Source: Acidobacteriota bacterium (GTDB lineage: Bacteria > Acidobacteriota > Terriglobia > Terriglobales > Acidobacteriaceae). Taken from it: a stretch of DNA of 20,222 bases. A program made the position numbers and the translations under genes. The first letter of the stretch is position 1. Each line of letters starts with the position of its first letter. The notes beneath the pieces are model-generated. The model searched no databases. It was not told the DNA's origin and saw only the letters and a program-made list of their open reading frames with translations. The DNA is taken from the NCBI GenBank assembly GCA_021793595.1, contig JAJYSL010000064.1, forward strand, positions 1 through 20,222, written 5' to 3'. Shown here piece after piece: positions 14,693 through 20,222 of this stretch.

Positions 14693-15689
14693 GCGCGGCC
14701 TCTTCCACGGCTGCCGGGGAGTTCGCCCAATAACTTGCTCTTGCCAGCACTTTTACGTCCAAAGGCTTGCGCAGCGTCACTTTCAGCACATGCAATCCCG
14801 GCGTCTGGTCGGAGGGCTGGAAGGTGATCATGTAGCGATTATGCACCTGGTTGGCCAGCATGGCTATCTGGCGATCCAGCTGCTTTCCGGTGTTGAAGCG
14901 AAGATATTCACCCCCTGTCATATGAGGAATGGCAGCGGCACTATTCTTCTTGAGAGCTGCAATTGCCATCCTCATTGGCGCCAGCAGATTGGCGCTGTTG
15001 CCTGCCGGCGGAGAAAACTCAAGCGCATCTTCTCGTCCTGGGCTGAACGCCAGGCTGTACACAATCACGTCGCTCTGGCCGATCTTGCGGAGAACTTCTT
15101 TGATGGGGGTGACGCTGCCGCTGTCTCGAGTTTCGCTGAGCAGCACGATGACCCGCTGATTCTGCGGCGGCTCGTCCCGCAGCATATCGACCGCATACCA
15201 GACAGAGTCCAAGATAGCCGCGCCGTCATCGCCGGGTTGAATACTGTAAATGGCTTGCTGAACAGCGTTGGGATTACTGGTAAAATCCTGCAGCATCCTG
15301 GGCCGGCTGTCGAACTCCACCACGGCGACACGATGATCGGTGTTGCCGGCCAGCGCATCGACCATAGTCGGCAAACCCTGGTATTTATAGAACTCGCGCA
15401 CGGCGGAGCGTCCCACCTGGAGGAGCACGACAATCGAGATGGGTTGCGCGTAGGTTTCGGTGTCGAGATGGATTTTTTGCTCGACTCCGTTATCGGTGAC
15501 CGCAAAATCCTTCGCGGTCAAATTGAATACCGGTTCGCCGGTTTTGGTTTCCACCAGCGTCGGAACCAGCACCAGGTTGGTGCGGGCGCGTAGTGTTGGG
15601 ACCTGTTGCGCCTGGGCGACGCCAAGCGCAGTGGCGAGCAACGATAAGAAAATACACTGTGCCCGACGGACGGGAGGCCATTGCCGCAT
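14679..15689 (-). CDS. Secreted VWA-domain protein, Acidobacteriota type
   Basis: A 336-residue exported protein. A signal peptide covers about residues 1-27 and ends AQA. Next comes a short beta-rich segment with the hallmark TRTNLVLVPTLVETKTGEPVFNLTAKDFAVTDNGVEQ (about 36-71), then a von Willebrand factor A domain from about 84 to 290. This order defines the 'VWFA-related Acidobacterial domain' family, of unknown function and expanded in Acidobacteriota. The first MIDAS motif, normally DxSxS for metal binding, reads QVGRS (91-95) here, so the key Asp is replaced by Gln; metal-dependent ligand binding is doubtful. The ATG has no strong ribosome site. The stop codon sits within the terminator hairpin that follows. 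Confidence 0.9.
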   Translation of the reverse strand: MRQWPPVRRAQCIFLSLLATALGVAQAQQVPTLRARTNLVLVPTLVETKTGEPVFNLTAKDFAVTDNGVEQKIHLDTETYAQPISIVVLLQVGRSAVREFYKYQGLPTMVDALAGNTDHRVAVVEFDSRPRMLQDFTSNPNAVQQAIYSIQPGDDGAAILDSVWYAVDMLRDEPPQNQRVIVLLSETRDSGSVTPIKEVLRKIGQSDVIVYSLAFSPGREDALEFSPPAGNSANLLAPMRMAIAALKKNSAAAIPHMTGGEYLRFNTGKQLDRQIAMLANQVHNRYMITFQPSDQTPGLHVLKVTLRKPLDVKVLARASYWANSPAAVEEAAPGTR

Positions 15690-15756
15690 ATTCCATTTCT
15701 ACACTGTTGCAGCGCCCCATCAGGAGGGGTAAGGCGAAGGCGGCTTCTCATCAGCA

Positions 15757-15793
15757 GAAAAAGAAAACCACGCGGCTGTTTTGCGCCGCGTGG
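15757..15793 (-). terminator. Intrinsic terminator of dps
   Basis: On the minus strand CCACGCGGC and GCCGCGTGG (15785-15793 and 15768-15776 on the plus scale) make a perfect 9-bp stem with an 8-base loop, followed by TTTTCTTTTTC. It lies about 30 bp after the dps stop codon, between dps and the VWA gene. Confidence 0.85.
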
Positions 15794-15824
15794 CTATCCC
15801 AAACGTTGTGTGCGGTGGAATGGG

Positions 15825-16421
15825 TTACTTTCCAGCGTGGACCAACGGCATATTCACCAGGTGTTCGCTGATGAACCAGACCTGCAGCTCATTGGTCCGG
15901 ACAACATCGCTGACCAGCAGATCGTTGGTGCCGTCGTCTCCCTTTTCCGCGGCTTCTCGAGCCAGTGAGCGAGCGGTGACGATGATTTGCTCATGCGCTT
16001 CGAGCAGCTCAGAAATCTGAACGGGAACTTCCTGGCGTCCACGAGGCGGCCGTTTCAAGCGGGTTAACTCAGCCACATCATGGGCCATCGCAACGCTGAC
16101 GCCGCCCAGGGTTTGAATGCGCTCGGCAAGCATATCCACTAACTCTGCCTGCTCCCCATAATGCTTATCGAAGAGAAGGTGAAGCTGGTAAAAGGTAGGT
16201 CCGCTCACCTGCCAATGGCTCTTTTTATATAGGTCTCGCAGCGTGATGGTGTCTGCAAGCAACAGGTTCAACTCTTCTGTGATCTGCAGCCGAACGTCGG
16301 CGCTGAGCCCAATCGACAGGTGTGGAATGACGGTTCCGAATTTTTGAATTTCACCGCCGTGTTGATTGGCGTGCGGGGTGATGTGATCGGTCGAGGATGA
16401 ATTCTTTGTTGCAGTCGGCAT
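15825..16421 (-). CDS. dps: Dps-type DNA-binding mini-ferritin
   Basis: A 198-residue ferritin-like protein of the Dps family: a twelve-subunit cage that oxidises iron with hydrogen peroxide and protects DNA in stress. The subunit-interface ferroxidase ligands match E. coli Dps residue for residue in spacing: His69 (KSHWQVSGP), His81, Asp85 (LHLLFDKHY), Asp96 and Glu100 (LVDMLAERIQTLGG). The start ATG at 16421 follows AAGGAG ten bases upstream; a TTG at 16445 would give an unlikely extra N-terminus. The N-terminal stretch before the first helix is about 40 residues, longer than in E. coli, and holds several histidines (DHITPHANQHGGE). Its own terminator follows. By position it is a single-gene unit. 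Confidence 0.93.
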   Translation of the reverse strand: MPTATKNSSSTDHITPHANQHGGEIQKFGTVIPHLSIGLSADVRLQITEELNLLLADTITLRDLYKKSHWQVSGPTFYQLHLLFDKHYGEQAELVDMLAERIQTLGGVSVAMAHDVAELTRLKRPPRGRQEVPVQISELLEAHEQIIVTARSLAREAAEKGDDGTNDLLVSDVVRTNELQVWFISEHLVNMPLVHAGK

Positions 16422-16431
16422 AATATTCGCT

Positions 16432-16437
16432 CTCCTT
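16432..16437 (-). promoter_or_regulatory. Ribosome binding site of dps
   Basis: AAGGAG on the minus strand, ten bases before the ATG at 16421. It supports this start over the TTG at 16445. Confidence 0.6.
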
Positions 16438-16531
16438 GTCGGCAATTAGTTAGATGCCTTGGCGGGTCACCAGGTGCGGAAAAAGGTCGGAAAGTCTTGA
16501 GGGCTGGATCGGGAACGATGAACGCCACCCG

Positions 16532-17704
16532 CTACCGATCAATACGGCGCATACGTCCGCCGCTTTCCAATAGATAGATTTCATTGCGCCACAACACCTT
16601 GCGGCTGCAATAGCTGGCTGCCCAGAATAGGAGGCCGAGCAGGTCGCGAACCGGATACAGAAGGACGCTGGGCACCGCGGATTTTTCCCTCAGAACAGTG
16701 TGGCTGACAGCAAAAGCCAGCAGCATCCGCGTGCCAACGCTCCACAGCAGCGCGCCTGCTGCTAGAGCGAACCAATGAGAGGGGCGCAGGCTACAGAGCG
16801 CCACCATTGTCAGCAATCCAAAGGGAATGCTGAAGGTAAGCGCCGTGCCCAGGTGGCCTTTCGGCCGCGAGAAGCGCGTGCTTTTCATCCAGCGAGCCTG
16901 GTGCTGCATGGAGGGCCAGAAGTCCGCATGCAAGACGACGTGATCGATTACGTGCTGTGACAAGACCACCGTGTGACCCCGTTCCGCCACCCAGTTGCCC
17001 AGCAGAAAATCGTCGGCGCAATAGTCGCCCATTGGCAGAAATCCGCCGATCTCATTCAGGCACGATCGCCGAATCGCCATGGTTGGACCCAGCGCAAACT
17101 TCATCCCTTCCAGCATGTCGGCCACCAACACGCCGGCGGTCATCTCAATCGACATGGCTGCGGCTTCGATCCGCGACCAGAGTCCGCCCTGCACGGCAAC
17201 GCCGCGGTACAGGCAAGTCACGGCGCCGACCTTTGCGTCGGCAAAGGGCGCCACCACGTCGCGCACGTAGTTGGAGTCCACGCGGACGTCGCTGTCGCTG
17301 ATGATCAGCAAATCGTACTTCGCCGCCTGAGCCATCTTCTCCAGCGACAGAATCTTCGCATTCGGCACGGTCGGCTCGCCGCTGGAAAGAAACTGAACCG
17401 GCACATCGGGGAACCGCGCAGCGACTTTCCGGGCGGCGAGCAAGCCGGCGTCATCTGGCTGTCGCGCGCAAAAGAGAATTTCGTAGGTGGGATAATCCTG
17501 CCTGAAAAATGTCGCGAGGTGAGCTTCCAGATCAGGTTCCGCTCCGTGCAACGGCTTCAACAGGCTGACAGGCGGCTTGAATGCCTCTGGGCTCCCCCGC
17601 CGCCTAAATCGGCGAACGGCCACCAACGCCAGTGCAGAGTAAACGCTGGAGGTGACCATGCCGAACAGACCGACTCCCAAAACAAAATCAAGCAGGATTT
17701 TCAT
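16532..17704 (-). CDS. hpnI: HpnI-like family 21 glycosyltransferase (ceramide glucosyltransferase type)
   Basis: A 390-residue membrane glycosyltransferase with a GT-A fold, of the ceramide glucosyltransferase/HpnI type. HpnI adds N-acetylglucosamine to bacteriohopanetetrol on the way to composite hopanoids. An N-terminal membrane anchor covers about residues 5-30 and PPVSLLKPLHGAEPDLE (44-60) is a family motif. The metal/nucleotide Asp pair is SDSDVRVD (Asp137, Asp139), the catalytic DD is Asp231-232 (CADDFLLG) and HQARW at 268-272 stands where (Q/R)xxRW belongs. Two or three more hydrophobic helices lie after residue 280. The ATG at 17704 is chosen; GTG at 17737 would add 11 residues. No other hopanoid gene is seen, so the exact acceptor is not certain. 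Confidence 0.8.
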   Translation of the reverse strand: MKILLDFVLGVGLFGMVTSSVYSALALVAVRRFRRRGSPEAFKPPVSLLKPLHGAEPDLEAHLATFFRQDYPTYEILFCARQPDDAGLLAARKVAARFPDVPVQFLSSGEPTVPNAKILSLEKMAQAAKYDLLIISDSDVRVDSNYVRDVVAPFADAKVGAVTCLYRGVAVQGGLWSRIEAAAMSIEMTAGVLVADMLEGMKFALGPTMAIRRSCLNEIGGFLPMGDYCADDFLLGNWVAERGHTVVLSQHVIDHVVLHADFWPSMQHQARWMKSTRFSRPKGHLGTALTFSIPFGLLTMVALCSLRPSHWFALAAGALLWSVGTRMLLAFAVSHTVLREKSAVPSVLLYPVRDLLGLLFWAASYCSRKVLWRNEIYLLESGGRMRRIDR

Positions 17705-17821
17705 GGAGAGCAGAACAGATGATAAAAGATGGGCCACAGGATTGCGAAAGGATTTGCGCGTCGGCAGTTGCTTGGAGTGGTAGAGGAAAACGGCTACCGC
17801 TGGCTTGCCGAGTTTGGCTTG

Positions 17822-18232
17822 CTAGGAATGCTTTTTGGAGTCGCGTGGCTGCACCGGCACAATTACCGGACGCCGCATCGGCACCAGACCCTGCTCCACG
17901 GCGGAGCCTCTGGGTGGAACGCGCGTCAGCATTTCTGTCCGCACATAGTCGACGAAGCTTTGCATCTGGCGATTCATCTCTTCCATGCGTTCCCGCATCT
18001 GCAGGACAATGGCGATTCCGGCGATGTTGACGCCGAGATCACGCGCAAGGTTCAGGATGAACTCCAGTCGCTCCAGGTCTTCTTCCGTATAGAGGCGCGT
18101 ATTGCCTTCGGTGCGCGATGGCTTCAGCAGCCCCTCGCGCTCATACAGCCGCAGCGTTTGAGGATGGATGCCGTACATCTCCGCAACGGAGGAAATCATG
18201 TAGGCGCCTTTCGATTTGCGCTTGGTAGCCAT
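17822..18232 (-). CDS. hspR: HspR-type MerR-family repressor
   Basis: A 136-residue regulator of the MerR family. The N-terminal winged-helix domain MISSVAEMYGIHPQTLRLYEREGLLKPSRTEGNTRLYTEEDLERL, written over about residues 12-56, is close to HspR, the repressor of the dnaK/clpB heat-shock operons in actinobacteria and other phyla, which binds HAIR inverted repeats and uses DnaK as corepressor. LARDLGVNIAGIAIVLQM and a short coiled coil (RMEEMNRQMQSFVD) follow, and a basic C-terminal tail. There is no HAIR-like CTTGAGT-N7-ACTCAAG element in the spacers here. It lies on the same strand as dnaJ but is separated from it by the plus-strand DUF3617 gene. Start ATG with a purine-rich stretch (AGGGGAAGAGAG) ahead. 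Confidence 0.85.
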   Translation of the reverse strand: MATKRKSKGAYMISSVAEMYGIHPQTLRLYEREGLLKPSRTEGNTRLYTEEDLERLEFILNLARDLGVNIAGIAIVLQMRERMEEMNRQMQSFVDYVRTEMLTRVPPRGSAVEQGLVPMRRPVIVPVQPRDSKKHS

Positions 18233-18310
18233 AGCTCTCTTCCCCTGCTCCTCGTCCCACGTCGGAGTTCTTGCCCGGCCGCCGCATCGGCTATGCTAGA
18301 AGCCGGTGCC

Positions 18311-18772
18311 ATGCGAACCGCTAAAACCATCGCCGCGATTGTCGTTCTACTTTCCTTCGGCGCGCTGCCTATGCAAGCCGTTGAGCCGGTCCTATCCTTC
18401 CACCCCGGAAACTGGGAGATCAATTCCATCACCACGCAGACCGACGGTCGAACCATTACATCTCAGACATCGCTCTGCGCCAGAAAGGAGATCGACTTCT
18501 GGCAAGTTGCTCAGGAGGGGCTGAAATGCAAACCTCCCACGAGCCAACCAGAATCCGGCAATCGAGTTCGCATCCACGTTCACTGCGAATTCAACGGCGA
18601 GAACCTCCACTCCGACATCCTCTCTGACGTGGTCGAGACCCTTTCTGACCGCGGCAACAGCTTCACGCTGGAAGGTACGACCACAACCAACACCGTGTAC
18701 CAGGGCGTCCAACCGAAGCAGACCCTGGTTCATTTACATGCGACCGCACACCGCACCGGTGAATGCCAATAG
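18311..18772 (+). CDS. DUF3617-like secreted protein
   Basis: A 153-residue exported protein. Residues 1-22 or so are a signal peptide (MRTAKTIAAIVVLLSFGALP). The mature part starts with FHPGNWEINSITTQTDG, matching the P-G-x-W-E start of DUF3617 proteins, followed by beta-rich sequence with four cysteines (LCARKE, LKC, HCEF, GECQ), which could form two disulfides after export. Function is not known. A start at ATG 18293 would add six residues ahead of the charged MRTAK and is less likely. The gene is the only plus-strand gene from about 11730 to the right edge. It is divergent from hspR by 78 bp and convergent with dnaJ, six bases apart. Confidence 0.8.
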   Translation: MRTAKTIAAIVVLLSFGALPMQAVEPVLSFHPGNWEINSITTQTDGRTITSQTSLCARKEIDFWQVAQEGLKCKPPTSQPESGNRVRIHVHCEFNGENLHSDILSDVVETLSDRGNSFTLEGTTTTNTVYQGVQPKQTLVHLHATAHRTGECQ

Positions 18773-18778
18773 ATCGCT

Positions 18779-19987
18779 TCACACCCGGCTGAACAATTCC
18801 GCCCGAGGATCTTCTGGATTCAACCGCGCCAGTTCGCGCAGGATTTCCTTCGACCGCTCATCTTGTACCTTCGGCACTGCAATCTGTACCTCGACAATCT
18901 GATCGCCGCGCTTGCCTTCCACTGACGCTGAGGGCACACCTTTTTCCCGCAGGCGCAATTTTTGGCCTGTCTGCGTTCCTGGAGGAATTTTCAGCTGGGT
19001 GCGACCATCGATCGTCGGCACTTCAATCTTCGAGCCCAGCGCAGCTTCCGCGACTGTCACTGGCACGGTTACGTATATATCATCCACGTTCCGGGTAAAG
19101 ACGGGATGAGTCCCGGCGCGAACAATCAGGTACAAATCTCCGGCCGCACCGCCGTGGACACCGGCGTTTCCTTTGCCTGCCAGACGAATTCGTTGGCCAT
19201 CGCGTGTCCCCGGTTTGATGCGAAATTCCGCGGTCTCCGTTCGTGCGATTGTCCCCTGTCCGTGACACGTCGCGCAGCTTTGCTGGACTTTTCCAGTCCC
19301 GCCGCAGCGTGGGCACTGGATATTGAATTTCATCCGCCCGCCCATCTGCGTCACCTGTCCTGTGCCGTCGCATTCCGGGCATACGGTTTCGCCGCCCTTC
19401 GCCGCAGTGCCGTGACAAGTAGGGCATGGCGCCTGTCGCGTGATCTGCAGCTTTAAGGAGCCGCCGCGAATCGCCGTCCAGAAATCGACATTCACCTGGT
19501 ACTCCAGATCGCTGCCGGGTTGCGGGCCGGCCTCCGGCTGGTCTCCGTGGAACATGCCGGAAAAGATATCGCGAAATCCTCCCCACGATGTGGCGCCACC
19601 GCGTTGTCCAGCTCCGGTACGCTGTCCGGCTCCGGCGGCAAAGTCCGAGAAATCAAAACCTTCAAAGCCCACCGGGCCGCGCTGCTGTCCTCTCCCTTGG
19701 GCGCCGCGGAACCCATAGCCGCCCTGCGCCGCAGCTTCTGCTGCCGCCGGATCGATGTTGTCGGAGTAGAAGCCGAGCTGGTCGTAGATCTTTCGCTTCT
19801 TGGGGTCGCTCAGGATGTCGTTGGCCTCCGACATCTCCTTGAACTTCTCCTCCGCCTTCTTGTCTCCCGGATTCACGTCGGGATGATATTTGCGTGCAAG
19901 CTTGCGAAACGCCTTGCGAATATCCTCCGCCGACGCCGTCTTCTTCACCCCGAGTATGCCGTAATAATCTTTCGTCTGTGTCGCCAT
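18779..19987 (-). CDS. dnaJ: Class I DnaJ co-chaperone
   Basis: A 402-residue J-domain protein that delivers unfolded proteins to DnaK (Hsp70) and stimulates its ATPase in the cytosol. The J domain spans about residues 7-72 with the essential His35-Pro36-Asp37. A long Gly/Phe-rich region covers about 87-150 ([30 protein letters not shown]). The zinc-finger region has all four repeats: CPTCHGTA at 188, CPECDGTG at 203, CPRCGGTG at 225 and CATCHGQG at 238. The C-terminal substrate-binding domains follow to the end. No DnaK or GrpE gene is in the window. The ATG at 19987 lies 17 bp downstream of the higA stop codon, with only a weak ribosome site (AAAGAAA). Confidence 0.96.
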   Translation of the reverse strand: MATQTKDYYGILGVKKTASAEDIRKAFRKLARKYHPDVNPGDKKAEEKFKEMSEANDILSDPKKRKIYDQLGFYSDNIDPAAAEAAAQGGYGFRGAQGRGQQRGPVGFEGFDFSDFAAGAGQRTGAGQRGGATSWGGFRDIFSGMFHGDQPEAGPQPGSDLEYQVNVDFWTAIRGGSLKLQITRQAPCPTCHGTAAKGGETVCPECDGTGQVTQMGGRMKFNIQCPRCGGTGKVQQSCATCHGQGTIARTETAEFRIKPGTRDGQRIRLAGKGNAGVHGGAAGDLYLIVRAGTHPVFTRNVDDIYVTVPVTVAEAALGSKIEVPTIDGRTQLKIPPGTQTGQKLRLREKGVPSASVEGKRGDQIVEVQIAVPKVQDERSKEILRELARLNPEDPRAELFSRV

Positions 19988-20004
19988 AGTGTTTCTTTAT
20001 GAGT

Positions 20005-20222
20005 TTATGCGCTTCGTTTCATGCGGCTTGGGGCCTCGTCTGCCATATCGGGCCTGCGACGGACCTCCCGATGAATCTTCGGCATCAAATCGCGATGCGC
20101 AACGGCCATGTCATACGCGGTCTGCATGTTTATCCAGAAATCTGGCGTTGTGCCGAAGTAAATCCCCAGACGCATTGCCGTGTCCGTTGTGATACCCCGT
20201 CGCTCATTCACAATTTCAGAGA
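20005..20222 (-). CDS. higA: HigA-type antitoxin, C-terminal part (runs off right edge)
   Basis: The last 72 or so codons of a small protein whose N-terminus lies beyond the right edge. It reads EIVNERRGITTDTAMRLGI, YFGTTPDFWINMQ and TAYDMAVAH, which is the C-terminal half of the HTH (recognition helix and after) in HigA/VapI-type Xre antitoxins; such proteins repress their operon and neutralise the HigB mRNase. The GTG at 20209-20211 is internal (I-V-N), not a start. The last 35 or so residues are rich in Arg and Lys and less typical. HigB, if present, lies upstream outside the window. The gene is 17 bp ahead of dnaJ on the same strand. Confidence 0.82.
   Translation of the reverse strand, partial: SEIVNERRGITTDTAMRLGIYFGTTPDFWINMQTAYDMAVAHRDLMPKIHREVRRRPDMADEAPSRMKRSA

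Noticed and set aside
13989..15593. A 534-codon open frame on the plus strand
   Set aside because: It runs antisense to both the DedA-rhodanese gene and the VWA gene, crosses a terminator, and shows no family pattern. G+C-rich codon use on the opposite strand explains it.
16973..17722. A 249-codon plus-strand frame
   Set aside because: Antisense of the HpnI-like glycosyltransferase, whose motifs are all in place on the minus strand.
17729..18310. A 194-residue N-terminal extension in frame with the DUF3617 protein
   Set aside because: It is antisense to hspR, looks like low-quality sequence and would bury the signal peptide. The ATG at 18311 gives a clean signal peptide.
18233..18310. HAIR element (HspR operator) in the hspR-DUF3617 gap
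   Set aside because: No CTTGAGT-N7-ACTCAAG or near match in this gap, nor in the 17 bp before dnaJ.
1..20222. CRISPR arrays, tRNA/rRNA genes, insertion sequences or phage genes
   Set aside because: No regularly spaced repeats, no cloverleaf-like intergenic sequence, and no transposase or integrase motif was seen in any of the gaps, all of which are short.

Overview
The window looks like chromosomal DNA from the phylum Acidobacteriota (class Terriglobia is most likely). The strongest pointer is the secreted von Willebrand-type protein at 14679-15689, whose layout matches the 'VWFA-related Acidobacterial domain' family, which is almost confined to that phylum. A DUF3617 secreted protein, an HpnI-type glycosyltransferase of hopanoid-making bacteria, a GH27 alpha-galactosidase and moderately high G+C content fit this. 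I see no tRNA, rRNA, CRISPR array, insertion sequence or phage gene. The genes are mostly complete and ordinary. I found no strong candidate for a wholly new system; several gene arrangements still deserve a check.

Left part (1-6900): the C-terminal end of a thioredoxin-fold protein runs in from the left edge and converges on an aldo/keto reductase. The reductase is divergent from a DdlA-type D-alanine--D-alanine ligase. A large polytopic membrane protein of glycosyltransferase-C appearance follows, then a small single-span membrane protein and a class II CPD photolyase, all on the plus strand.

Middle (6900-11760): a minus-strand pair encodes a TIM-barrel sugar isomerase/epimerase-like protein and a secreted GH27 alpha-galactosidase, which suggests plant galactoside use. 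Divergent from it lies an anaerobic sulfatase-maturase-like radical SAM/SPASM protein with a C-terminal SEC-C zinc motif. Next comes a compact toxin-antitoxin pair: an Xre/MbcA/ParS-type antitoxin followed by a RES-domain toxin, with a GTGA overlap.

Right part (11760-20222), almost all minus strand: pstB and phoU overlap by ATGA, with no pstS, pstC or pstA beside them. Then, read along the coordinates, come a DedA membrane protein fused to a rhodanese domain, the secreted VWA protein, a Dps mini-ferritin, an HpnI-like glycosyltransferase, an HspR-type MerR repressor and a class I DnaJ. A DUF3617 secreted-protein gene on the plus strand sits between hspR and dnaJ. The end of a HigA-type antitoxin lies directly upstream of dnaJ and runs off the right edge. 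Two good intrinsic terminators, downstream of dps and of the VWA gene, separate transcription units.
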